Notes under the pieces: model-generated
What the model was told of the DNA's origin: nothing
Database searches by the model: none
Seen by the model: the letters and a program-made list of their open reading frames with translations, nothing else
Part shown: piece after piece, positions 1 to 7,285 of the stretch
How positions within the stretch are numbered: position 1 is the stretch's first letter
Layout: every line of letters starts with the position of its first letter
Position numbers and translations under genes: made by a program
DNA from: Legionellaceae bacterium
GTDB lineage: Bacteria; Pseudomonadota; Gammaproteobacteria; Legionellales; Legionellaceae
Direction: 5' to 3'
Assembly: GCA_030696465.1 (NCBI GenBank)
Contig: JAUYSE010000054.1
Span: 1-11,317, forward strand
DNA: 11,317 nt

Positions 1-182
1 GCATTCGCTTCATTATACCAAGCCCAAGGCGAGTCTATCTGCGAAAACACTTTTGCTGCTTTTTTATAATGCTTCGATCGATACGCCTCTACCCCTTGCC
101 ACTCCGTCCGCCCCCAAGCCCACAGCGTTGAAGACAAACCACAGCTCAAGCACAAAATACCGAATAAACTTCGCCATTTCAT
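1..182 (-). CDS. TPR-containing Bat operon protein (BatC-like), 5' part only
   Basis: Only the first 60 codons are visible; the gene leaves the window at its left edge. The start is the ATG whose A is at 182, overlapping the batB stop in an ATGA. A GGGAG sequence lies 11 bases upstream (194-198 as complement), a slightly long but usable spacing. Residues 1-22 form a Sec-type signal peptide (MKWRSLF start, hydrophobic core, likely cut after LWA). Residues about 31-60 read like one TPR helix pair: an A-Y then Y-K-K-A-A then F, followed by a W-Y-N-E-A-N-A stretch, as in the TPR proteins that follow batB in many Bat operons. The protein should act in the periplasm or at the inner membrane with the VWA proteins. 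Some relatives of this gene carry a VWA domain as well as TPRs; what follows cannot be judged from this fragment. Confidence 0.75.
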   Translation of the reverse strand, partial: MKWRSLFGILCLSCGLSSTLWAWGRTEWQGVEAYRSKHYKKAAKVFSQIDSPWAWYNEAN

Positions 183-1084
183 TTTAGTCTTGACTCCCAA
201 TACTGTCGACGAAACGTCGCTAATAAACAGAGTCCCGCCGGAAATAAAAACCAGCGCCCCTCATCTTCCCAAATACGTACTTTTGTCGGCACCTGCTGTA
301 TGGTACGCGCACTGGCTGAGCCCGCTACCCAAGCCTCTATTCGATGTGCATCTAGGGGTAATAACAAACCATTTCCGGCTTTAGCAAAATCAGCAAAAGC
401 AGAAAGATCGGCGCTATCTGCCTGGAAAGGTACAATAGACAACTGCAGCCCTGCCTGCGCCAAAGTAGTCGCTACCGCACAGGCTTCTGCCGAAGGCGGA
501 TCGCCTGTCATTACGACGATTTTGGCGGAATGAGCTTCTTGCCCACGCACCATACGTGCAGCCTCTTCCAGGGCTATATCTAAACGATGCCCCTCCACCG
601 GTAACAATTCTGGACGTAAAGGGTCGACCCAGGTATCGATGGTCTTCGCATCTAAGGTCAGAGGAGACACTACAAAGGGCTCACCACTATATACAATCAA
701 ACTCCACATGCCCTCTTGAGATTTTTGAAAAAGATCATGCAACAGAAATTGTGCGCGCTGCAAACGACTAGGAGATACGTCTCTGGCTAACATGCCCGCA
801 GACAAGTCAAGCACCGCTACCCGAACCCCTTTACTCTGATAAGAAGACACCATCTGATATTTCCAGGTCGGGCCAACCAATGCCAAGGTCATAAAAAACA
901 GGCTCCACGCAAAATAAGCAGGCCCTTTTTTGCTGACGCCCTGTGAGAGACTCTGTTTGAGTAGGATGGGATCACAAAAAGACGCCCAAGATCCTTGTGA
1001 TTGTTTCCACCCAGAAAATCGCCAACATAGCAGCGGAAGCAAGAACAAAAACCATGCGGGTCTTAAGAAATGAAATTCAAGCAT
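179..1084 (-). CDS. batB: VWA-domain membrane protein BatB
   Basis: A 301-residue protein of the BatB type: two N-terminal hydrophobic segments (about 7-20 and 56-71), a von Willebrand A domain from about residue 87, and a C-terminal hydrophobic stretch (about 278-290). The N-terminal MLEFHFLRPAWF sequence and the later DVSPSRLQRA stretch are typical of the family. The start at 1084 is preferred because AGGAG (1093-1097 as complement) lies 8 bases upstream and the ATG overlaps the batA stop by 8 bp; an in-frame ATG at 1111 has no ribosome site. The metal site is degenerate. Where the family has D-x-S-x-S this protein has D93-L-S95-A-G97, the TDG strand reads T-G-D (193-195), and the middle Thr position falls in GHRLDIAL. 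It probably sits in the inner membrane with its VWA domain in the periplasm, pairing with BatA. Family assignment is firm; the exact function is unknown for the family. Confidence 0.85.
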   Translation of the reverse strand: MLEFHFLRPAWFLFLLPLLCWRFSGWKQSQGSWASFCDPILLKQSLSQGVSKKGPAYFAWSLFFMTLALVGPTWKYQMVSSYQSKGVRVAVLDLSAGMLARDVSPSRLQRAQFLLHDLFQKSQEGMWSLIVYSGEPFVVSPLTLDAKTIDTWVDPLRPELLPVEGHRLDIALEEAARMVRGQEAHSAKIVVMTGDPPSAEACAVATTLAQAGLQLSIVPFQADSADLSAFADFAKAGNGLLLPLDAHRIEAWVAGSASARTIQQVPTKVRIWEDEGRWFLFPAGLCLLATFRRQYWESRLK

Positions 1085-2042
1085 AAGACTGTCTCCTGCG
1101 CCATAAAGCAATTACGCTTATCAGTATAGCTGCGGCTAAAAGCCAGGGATAATATTCTTGTTCTAAAATAAAGGGCGTTTCCGGCTGTTGCACCGCCTCC
1201 ATTTGATTAATCATATTGTAAATTTTTGATAAACTGGCTTTGTCGGTGGCTCGAAAATAGCGTCCACCCGTCGTATTCGCAATTAATTTTAAAGTAGGCT
1301 CGTCTAAATCAGACGCCCCATTCATTGCCACTAAAAATTGTTGTAAATCTTGCCGCATGTCTCCTGGGCCGAGGCCAATGGTATATACCTTTATGCCATC
1401 TTGATGGGCCAATTTAGCGGCTTGCTTGGGGGAGAGCATGCCTGAGTTATTCGCACCATCGGTCAATAAAATAATAACTCTTCCTTGATGCGGTACATTC
1501 TGTAAACGTTTAATGGCTAATCCTAACGCATCGCCAATGGAAGTGGTTCTGCCAGCCAAGCCCACCGTCGCATCATCCAAACGCTTCAACACATGCGCAT
1601 GATCATGGGTCAGAGGGGTTTGTAAATACGCTCTCGTTCCAAACAAAATTAAACCAATGCGGTCCATTGGCCGCTCTTGTACAAAATCGGCGGCGGCCAC
1701 TTTTACACCCTCAATCCGTGGCACGGCATGACCTTGCATTTCTAAATCAGCCAAACCCATGCTCGCAGAAAGATCAAGGACCAACATAATATTACGGCCT
1801 TCTTGTGGCGGGCTCGTCGGCGCTCCAAGCCAGCGTGGCCCAGCCGCTGCTGCAATACACAAACACCAGACAGCCCATAACCACCATAAAGCGTATCGCT
1901 GCTCTTGTTGCTTCGTCAGCGGCAATCCCTCATAAAAAGGCACCCACAGCGCCACTGGTAATGATAGCGCCGGAAAAAATCGACGGACCAGCCAAGGAAG
2001 TGGTAGAAAAATGAATATCCAGGGATTCGCTATTTGGAACAT
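1077..2042 (-). CDS. batA: VWA-domain membrane protein BatA
   Basis: A 321-residue VWA protein. It has a hydrophobic N-terminal segment (about 6-18), a second one (about 52-68), a VWA domain (about 84-270) and a C-terminal anchor (about 298-314) followed by basic residues. The metal-ion-dependent adhesion site is complete: D90-L-S92-A-S94, a Thr in the GRTTSIGDAL stretch (166/167), and T194-D195-G196. The N-terminal FQIANPWIFIFLPLPWL stretch is characteristic of BatA. The start at 2042 lies inside the end of the DUF4381 gene (13-bp overlap), with a weak AGAG upstream, so translational coupling is likely. In Bat operons this protein works with the MoxR ATPase and BatB at the inner membrane. 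The family has been linked to stress tolerance and envelope protein assembly, but no defined substrate is known, and none can be read from this sequence. Confidence 0.87.
   Translation of the reverse strand: MFQIANPWIFIFLPLPWLVRRFFPALSLPVALWVPFYEGLPLTKQQEQRYALWWLWAVWCLCIAAAAGPRWLGAPTSPPQEGRNIMLVLDLSASMGLADLEMQGHAVPRIEGVKVAAADFVQERPMDRIGLILFGTRAYLQTPLTHDHAHVLKRLDDATVGLAGRTTSIGDALGLAIKRLQNVPHQGRVIILLTDGANNSGMLSPKQAAKLAHQDGIKVYTIGLGPGDMRQDLQQFLVAMNGASDLDEPTLKLIANTTGGRYFRATDKASLSKIYNMINQMEAVQQPETPFILEQEYYPWLLAAAILISVIALWRRRQSYA
1093..1097 (-). promoter_or_regulatory. Ribosome binding site deciding the batB start
   Basis: The complement reads AGGAG, 8 bases before the ATG at 1084. It lies inside the end of batA and argues for the short batB start rather than the upstream ATG at 1111. 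Confidence 0.7.
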
Positions 2043-2515
2043 GGGACATCTCTTCGTAAAATAAAGGCTTGCACCTGTTTAAAAAGCGGCTGCAAATCTC
2101 GCATTTGGCTTTGATCTTTTTGATAAGGCCATAATAAGATTTCGTCTGAGACGCTGTGAAAACTCAAGCCACTCACCTTGCTGCTCAAAAAATCAATCCA
2201 GGCAGTCCCTTGTAAACTCGCAACCGATTCACCCGGAAAATACGCCAAGGCAACACGACGTAATAATTCAGAAATCTGCGCACACGTTTTTGCGGTGTTT
2301 TTCTTTTGCCGATATTCTTTTTCGTAGGCCTTTAAACACGCCATCGCTTCTCGCTGCAAAGCCCGACTTTTATACCCTCGATAGAACACATAAACGACAA
2401 GCAACGCCCCCAAAAAACAGAGTAATGCTATGATTCCCCAAACCACTACGCCTGAAAAAAACGGGGTTGGTAAGTGAATGTCTCGGAGCTGAGCCAATAA
2501 TGCATTTTCAGGCAT
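2030..2515 (-). CDS. DUF4381 single-pass membrane protein of the Bat operon
   Basis: A 161-residue protein with a short N-terminal region (MPENALLAQLRDIHLPTP, the usual DUF4381 opening), one transmembrane helix at about residues 23-46, and a mostly helical cytoplasmic part rich in Lys and Arg. An ARAL-like segment (SELLRRVALAYFP) and a later WIDFLS stretch are typical of the family. The start at 2515 is chosen over an in-frame ATG at 2632: GGGAG (2521-2525 as complement) is 5 bases upstream, the ATG overlaps the DUF58 stop by 8 bp, and the extra 39 residues of the longer form do not resemble the family. The position between the DUF58 gene and batA is the standard one. The family has no established biochemical activity; it is thought to be a membrane partner of the MoxR/VWA module. 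Confidence 0.82.
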   Translation of the reverse strand: MPENALLAQLRDIHLPTPFFSGVVVWGIIALLCFLGALLVVYVFYRGYKSRALQREAMACLKAYEKEYRQKKNTAKTCAQISELLRRVALAYFPGESVASLQGTAWIDFLSSKVSGLSFHSVSDEILLWPYQKDQSQMRDLQPLFKQVQAFILRRDVPCSK

Positions 2516-3434
2516 GACGTCTCCCGAAATGCATTTGTATGACCTCTGCCAAATCGTGGTCTCCGCGCACGGCACTGTAGGGAATATGCAGATCTTTACA
2601 CCAATGACGTACTTTCTCGGCACGTTGATCACAGGTCGCTTGGTAACGTTCTCGCAAAGCTTTATCGTGTAGACCTAAGGTTTCTTGTGCAACCCCATTG
2701 GTAAATACATAATTCCCTGGCGGCGGGGGAAAACATTCTAAATAATCTTGAATATGATAGACCATCATATCTGCATGCAAATGCAAACGACTGGCATGCG
2801 AAAGACTGGCTTCATCTAGGGCGTAAAAATCACTGACTAATAGTAACAAACTGCCTGGACGCACCACCGAACGTAAACGCTTAAAGGCATCACTTAAGGG
2901 TCTTGCGGTCATTGTGTTCGGAGTAGATGCCGGTAATTTTTGGCTATACGACGCTAAAGAGGCCAATAAAGGCATAATGCCCAAGTGTCGGCTTCGCGGC
3001 ATCCATTCATGATGTTGTTGTGCAGAAAAATGTAGGCCCCCTATTCTGTCCCCTTGCAACATACCAAGCCAGGCTAATAATGCTGATACACGCGCTGCCG
3101 TCACTGATTTCAGTGCTCCACGCGTACCAAAAAACATCGAGGGATTAAAGTCTGTCAGAATGACCACGGGGCGCTCACGTTCTTCTTCAAACAATTTGAC
3201 ATGCGCCCTGCCGGTACGTGCGGTGACACGCCACTCCATATGTCGAATATCATCACCCGCTTGATAATGTCGTACTTCAGAGAAATCCATCCCTCGACCT
3301 CTGAGTGGAGTTGTATATCCACCCACGTGATCTGCCTTATGACGCAATGAACGCATACTTCCACGCGCCAACTCTTTCAGGGCAATGAGTTCATCTATGG
3401 TGGCAATAAGGCCTGCTTCGGAGGATGCCTTCAT
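2508..3434 (-). CDS. DUF58 domain protein (VWA-like partner of MoxR)
   Basis: A 308-residue soluble protein without an obvious signal or membrane segment, so probably cytoplasmic. The DUF58 signature is clear at about residues 46-90: GRGMDFSEVRHYQAGDDIRH, then a Trp-Arg-Val-Thr-Ala-Arg-Thr-Gly stretch and FEEERERPV. It is followed by a VWA-like first strand with D95-F-N97-P-S99, a variant of the D-x-S-x-S metal motif. Length and features fit the DUF58 proteins that accompany MoxR ATPases, where they are thought to act as adaptors between the ATPase and its membrane VWA partners. The start lies 4 bp after the moxR stop. No good ribosome site precedes it, so it is probably translated by coupling from moxR; the next in-frame Met (residue 27) would cut only a short helical lead. 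Confidence 0.87.
   Translation of the reverse strand: MKASSEAGLIATIDELIALKELARGSMRSLRHKADHVGGYTTPLRGRGMDFSEVRHYQAGDDIRHMEWRVTARTGRAHVKLFEEERERPVVILTDFNPSMFFGTRGALKSVTAARVSALLAWLGMLQGDRIGGLHFSAQQHHEWMPRSRHLGIMPLLASLASYSQKLPASTPNTMTARPLSDAFKRLRSVVRPGSLLLLVSDFYALDEASLSHASRLHLHADMMVYHIQDYLECFPPPPGNYVFTNGVAQETLGLHDKALRERYQATCDQRAEKVRHWCKDLHIPYSAVRGDHDLAEVIQMHFGRRHA
2521..2525 (-). promoter_or_regulatory. Ribosome binding site deciding the DUF4381 gene start
   Basis: The complement reads GGGAG with 5 bases to the ATG at 2515. It favours this start over the ATG at 2632, deep inside the upstream gene. Confidence 0.65.
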
Positions 3435-3438
3435 AGCG

Positions 3439-4434
3439 CTAAGGTACCGCTACCAAACGTAAAATGGAGTCAATACAATCATCGGTAGTGACCCCTTCGG
3501 CTTCCGCCGCATAGGTCAACAAAATACGATGCCGAAGTACATCATGCACCACTGCGTGAATATCTTCTGGTGCGACATAATCTCGTCCCAATAACCAGGC
3601 ATGTGCTTTAGCACAACGATCTAAGGCGACTGTTCCACGAGGAGAGGCACCAAAGCGAATAAAGCCTGCCAACTCATCACTATAGCGTTTCGGTTCACGT
3701 GTCGCCATAATCAGCTGCACCATATAATGTTCGAGTGCATCACTCATGTGCGTATCTAAAACAAAGCGCCGAGCCTGAAAAACATCACGCTGTGTCATTT
3801 TAGGGATATTTACTTGTGTATGATCAATTTGCCCTATCGCTTCTTGACGCGCCAATTGCAAAATATCGTGCTCTACGCGCATTGCTGGATAAGTGATTTT
3901 CGCATACATGAGAAATCGGTCTAATTGGGCTTCCGGTAAAGGGTAGGTTCCTTCTTGATCAATGGGGTTTTGTGTCGCCATTACTAAAAATAATTCTGGT
4001 AGAGGATAGGTTTTTCGGCCTATCGTCACCTGACGTTCGGCCATCGCTTCTAGCAATGCCGATTGTACTTTTGCCGGCGCCCGGTTAATTTCATCGGCCA
4101 ATACCATATGATGAAAAATAGGCCCTGGTTGAAACACAAAAGAACTGTCTTCAGCATGAAACACTTCGGTGCCGGTCAAATCACTGGGTAATAAATCTGG
4201 GGTAAATTGAATGCGGTGGAATTCCCCTTCAATCACGGATGCCAGTTCTTTTACCGCACGTGTTTTTGCCAAGCCTGGAGCACCTTCCACCAACAAATGC
4301 CCATCTGCTAACACCGCAATTAATAAACGGGTCATCAAGGATTTTTGCCCTAAAATACGTCCATTTAAATAACTACCCACTTGCACACAGGCTTCTTGTA
4401 CTTGTGTACGGGATACTGTCGATAAGTCTGACAT
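3439..4434 (-). CDS. moxR: MoxR-family AAA+ ATPase
   Basis: A 331-residue AAA+ ATPase of the MoxR family. Walker A is G51-A-P-G-L-A-K57-T58, Walker B is VLAD114E115 followed by INRAPAKVQSALLEAM, sensor 1 is the Asn of ATQNP (156), and a candidate arginine finger lies in LDRF (R173). The EGTYPLPEAQ stretch after sensor 1 is a MoxR hallmark, and the C-terminal lid domain contains GASPRG. The start at 4434 is preferred over the in-frame ATG at 4479. AAGGA lies 9 bases upstream (4444-4448 as complement), the protein then begins at a normal family position, and the longer form would start upstream of the likely transcription start at about 4459. As first gene of the operon it should supply the ATP-driven chaperone activity for the DUF58 and VWA proteins downstream. 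Confidence 0.93.
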   Translation of the reverse strand: MSDLSTVSRTQVQEACVQVGSYLNGRILGQKSLMTRLLIAVLADGHLLVEGAPGLAKTRAVKELASVIEGEFHRIQFTPDLLPSDLTGTEVFHAEDSSFVFQPGPIFHHMVLADEINRAPAKVQSALLEAMAERQVTIGRKTYPLPELFLVMATQNPIDQEGTYPLPEAQLDRFLMYAKITYPAMRVEHDILQLARQEAIGQIDHTQVNIPKMTQRDVFQARRFVLDTHMSDALEHYMVQLIMATREPKRYSDELAGFIRFGASPRGTVALDRCAKAHAWLLGRDYVAPEDIHAVVHDVLRHRILLTYAAEAEGVTTDDCIDSILRLVAVP

Positions 4435-4465
4435 GGAATCTCTTCCTTCACATTTGGGATGATGC

Positions 4466-4495
4466 AGCATACAAAGCAAGCGCTTATGCTGTCAA
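4466..4495 (-). promoter_or_regulatory. Probable sigma-70 promoter of the moxR-bat operon
   Basis: On the minus strand TTGACA (4490-4495) and TATGCT (4466-4471) are separated by 18 bp. The -35 box is a perfect consensus match. Transcription would begin near 4459, leaving a leader of about 25 bases that carries the AAGGA ribosome site of moxR. The spacer contains an 8-bp palindrome, AAGCGCTT (4478-4485). A perfect TATAAT also occurs on the minus strand at 4530-4535, but only a poor -35 (TTCAAG) stands 17 bp before it, so it ranks second. Confidence 0.6.
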
Positions 4496-4567
4496 CTCCC
4501 TTTATTTTAAAAGCCTTAGTACGACTAACATTATAAAGCGAGAATTCCTGTACTTGAATAAAAAAGC

Positions 4568-4597
4568 TTGAAAAACATCCTCTAATAAAACTATCAT
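4568..4597 (+). promoter_or_regulatory. Probable sigma-70 promoter of dabAB
   Basis: TTGAAA (4568-4573) and TATCAT (4592-4597) are separated by 18 bp in an AT-rich stretch. Transcription would begin near 4604, about 35 bases before the dabA start codon. Each box matches the consensus at 5 of 6 positions (TTGACA) and 4-5 of 6 (TATAAT). A prediction by eye only. Confidence 0.5.
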
Positions 4598-4608
4598 TAA
4601 CGCTCTAT

Positions 4609-4618
4609 TACCATGGTA
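4609..4618. promoter_or_regulatory. Perfect 10-bp palindrome in the dabA leader, possible operator
   Basis: TACCATGGTA lies just after the predicted dabAB transcription start and before the ribosome site. Its position would suit a repressor operator. A 10-bp palindrome is not rare by chance, and no regulator gene is adjacent. Confidence 0.25.
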
Positions 4619-4625
4619 TACAGGT

Positions 4626-4630
4626 AAGGA
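4626..4630 (+). promoter_or_regulatory. Ribosome binding site supporting the GTG start of dabA
   Basis: AAGGA lies 9 bases before the GTG at 4640. No in-frame ATG is near enough to serve instead, because the conserved N-terminal region of the protein begins almost at once. Confidence 0.65.
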
Positions 4631-4639
4631 ACTAACCTA

Positions 4640-7285
4640 GTGCCATACGATACCGCTGCTCATATCTCTGATAACTTCAACGCGCTACTGCACGGAGCCT
4701 TATGCTATGCGCAAAAGCATGTCCCCGCTCAAGGCCCTTTAGAGTTTTTTGTGCACCATAACCCTCTACATCATTACCAACATCTAGACTTTTTTACCGC
4801 GGTTAAAAAAGCAGCACATGACTACCAATGTAACACTTTTATGCCTGAAGAGTTTTACTGGAACGAGTATGCATACCATAATATGCATAAACCCGTTCTT
4901 TTAGAAGAAATTAATCGCCACATAAAAAAATATCAGCTCAATTTGCCGAATCACATTATTTATCATCTGCTCATACAAAAAGAAACTTCAAATAACTGCC
5001 TCAATGAACCTTCTGTAAAAAGACTTCGACAACAATTTACGACCTCCAAAATTTATTTTTATCAAGGCGCAATGAGTGACGAGTTCAATGTCGATCTTGA
5101 TTATTTAATGGCCCCTATTATTTTCAAGTTTTGCTCCGCATATTTTGATGCTGGCTCTGCTAGCTGGGCTATGCCTCATAGAAAACGAGGACTATGGTAT
5201 AATTTTAAGGCATTTTATCAACAATCGTCTCTACTCGATTCTCGCTTTCTTAAAACTTTAAGCCAACTGCTCGCACAAATATCTTCTTACTCCGCAGAAC
5301 AAACACTGATGTATTTACTCAAAGAACTTAATATTCCACCTCTGTATTTAAACGACTATCTATTTGAATTAGCATATCGCTACAAAGGTTGGTCTGGATT
5401 TCAAAAAAGTGTCGTTGCCCACCCTGAATGGATAAAAAATCCTTCAATTAAACCTGACTTCTTGCAGTATATGACTATTCTTGTACTCTGTGAAATGGCA
5501 GCGATCCGCTCCATTACGCAAAAATTACCAAGCATTCCACGTCAAAAAGTAATATATCTTCATTCTGAACGATTCATGAATCATTTCTTTTATGAATTAC
5601 AAAAACATCCTGAATTAAAAAATGACTTATTGGGAGCCTTACCTCATTTAGATGACAACGCACGTTGTTATCTCTTGCACCGTGCATTTGAACAGACGTT
5701 TTATCAAGACTTTTTAAGTACTTATAGTACACAAACACGCATTAAACAAAATAACCGACCAGAATATCAGATTATCTGCTGCTTAGATGAACGAGAAGAG
5801 TCTTTTCGACGATATCTTGAAGCAGATCCCTCCTGCGAAACTTTTGGTTATCCGGGACATTTTGGCCTAAATATTCAATTTAAGGGGTATTTTGATAAAC
5901 ATTTACGTGCTTTATGTCCCGTGAGCGCTAAGCCAGAATATACCGTCACAGAAGTTGCTCGTGTTCAACGCCACATCGGGTTACGTCTACTATTTTTTTG
6001 GGGGGAACTTCAATGGCTGGCCGCATTAAGTTCTAAAACTTTACTCTCAGGAACCATCGAGTCATTCATCGGCTTTTTTCTTAAAATAATCCCCTTTACC
6101 TTGGATTTAATATCTCCTCGTATTACCTCTCAGCTTAAACAATGGGCACGACAATCTATCAATAACCTCGTACAGACCCAATTGCATTATTCTCAAGAAC
6201 AGAGGGACGTGACACCTAGTGAATTCATATCGTCCGCAAAAAATTTATTACGCCACATAGGATTATCTTCTCAGTTCTCAGACTATGTCATCATCCTTGG
6301 CCATGGTTCCAGTAGCCTCAATAATCCTCATGAAGCAGCTTATGATTGTGGTGCGTGCGGAGGAGGAAGAGGCGGCCCAAATGCCCGTATGATGGCACAG
6401 ATTTTAAATGATCCAACTGTGCGAAAAATATTAAAAACACATGATATTGTGATTCCGAATACTACCCATTTTATTGGGGCATATCATAATACAGGGAGTG
6501 ATGATCTCACATTTTATGATCAATCTACCGAGCAACAGTTGGTATTTGCAACTATTAAAACGCGCATGCAAAAAGCAGCACAGTGGAATGCCCAGGAACG
6601 GTGTCGCCGTTTTTCTGCAATTATGCCCAACCAATCACTTAGTTATTATCAACGTAAGGCGCGTGAACGTACTATTGACTTACGTCAACCCAGGCCAGAA
6701 TACGGACACTCCAGCAATGCACTTTGTATTATAGGCCCTCGGCATTACTCAAGAACACTGTTTTTAGATAGGCGGGCTTTTCTCATTTCTTATGAGTCAA
6801 AACAAGACCCTGAGGCAGATATTCTAGAAGCCATTCTCACTTCTGCTGCGCCTGTTTGTGCTGGCATTAATTTAGAATACTTCTTCAGTTTTATCAACAA
6901 TGAATCATATGGCTGCGGTACAAAACTCCCTCATAATGTGACGGGTCTGATAGCGGTAATGAATGGATATTTAAGTGACTTACAAAATGGTTTATCGAGT
7001 CAGATGATAGAAATTCATCAACCTATCCGCCTATGTCTACTTATTATTTGCACATTAAAGCAAGTGCAAAAGATATTATCTCAACATAATGAATTTGCAG
7101 AACTTTGTAAAAACCAATGGATTATCTTGACAATACACAATCTTGATGATGATAAAATTTATTGCTATCAAGATGAAAGCTTTGTTCATTTTTGTGCAGC
7201 AGCTTCCTCTCCGACCTATTTTCGCATAGACAATGATATATTTAATTATCATAACCACTTACATTTTGGCCATATTACCTCATGA
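4640..7285 (+). CDS. dabA: DabA: zinc-binding subunit of a DAB inorganic-carbon accumulation complex (DUF2309)
   Basis: An 881-residue DUF2309 protein with a GTG start. DabA resembles beta-carbonic anhydrases and is thought to convert CO2 to bicarbonate one way in the cytoplasm, driven by a cation gradient through its membrane partner DabB. The beta-CA-like zinc site is intact by eye. C381 and D383 lie in CCLDEREESFRR, H555 in LGHGS, and C570 in DCGACGGGRGG. The spacing (Cys to His 174, His to Cys 15) closely matches what I recall for the characterised Halothiobacillus protein (C351, D353, H524, C539). The early FVHHNPLHH stretch (37-45) is also conserved in the family. There is no signal peptide, and hydrophobic patches are short, fitting a peripheral subunit. 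The gene is far more AT-rich than the Bat operon beside it. Family assignment is firm; activity here is inferred. Confidence 0.93.
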   Translation: MPYDTAAHISDNFNALLHGALCYAQKHVPAQGPLEFFVHHNPLHHYQHLDFFTAVKKAAHDYQCNTFMPEEFYWNEYAYHNMHKPVLLEEINRHIKKYQLNLPNHIIYHLLIQKETSNNCLNEPSVKRLRQQFTTSKIYFYQGAMSDEFNVDLDYLMAPIIFKFCSAYFDAGSASWAMPHRKRGLWYNFKAFYQQSSLLDSRFLKTLSQLLAQISSYSAEQTLMYLLKELNIPPLYLNDYLFELAYRYKGWSGFQKSVVAHPEWIKNPSIKPDFLQYMTILVLCEMAAIRSITQKLPSIPRQKVIYLHSERFMNHFFYELQKHPELKNDLLGALPHLDDNARCYLLHRAFEQTFYQDFLSTYSTQTRIKQNNRPEYQIICCLDEREESFRRYLEADPSCETFGYPGHFGLNIQFKGYFDKHLRALCPVSAKPEYTVTEVARVQRHIGLRLLFFWGELQWLAALSSKTLLSGTIESFIGFFLKIIPFTLDLISPRITSQLKQWARQSINNLVQTQLHYSQEQRDVTPSEFISSAKNLLRHIGLSSQFSDYVIILGHGSSSLNNPHEAAYDCGACGGGRGGPNARMMAQILNDPTVRKILKTHDIVIPNTTHFIGAYHNTGSDDLTFYDQSTEQQLVFATIKTRMQKAAQWNAQERCRRFSAIMPNQSLSYYQRKARERTIDLRQPRPEYGHSSNALCIIGPRHYSRTLFLDRRAFLISYESKQDPEADILEAILTSAAPVCAGINLEYFFSFINNESYGCGTKLPHNVTGLIAVMNGYLSDLQNGLSSQMIEIHQPIRLCLLIICTLKQVQKILSQHNEFAELCKNQWIILTIHNLDDDKIYCYQDESFVHFCAAASSPTYFRIDNDIFNYHNHLHFGHITS

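Noticed and set aside
190..771. Plus-strand reading frames within batB
   Set aside because: Shadows of a well-supported minus-strand gene; no domain or ribosome site.
1085..1111. Longer batB starting at an ATG at 1111
   Set aside because: No ribosome site precedes it, while the ATG at 1084 has AGGAG at 8 bases and yields the family-typical N-terminus.
2516..2632. 39-residue N-terminal extension of the DUF4381 protein
   Set aside because: It lies wholly inside the DUF58 gene, does not resemble the family, and the ATG at 2515 has a good ribosome site and coupling overlap.
4435..4479. Longer MoxR starting at 4479
   Set aside because: That ATG lies upstream of the likely transcription start (about 4459), and the ATG at 4434 has AAGGA at good spacing.
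4239..4571. 110-residue plus-strand reading frame across the moxR 5' end and the intergenic region
   Set aside because: Antisense to the conserved moxR N-terminus and over both promoters; no recognisable protein features.
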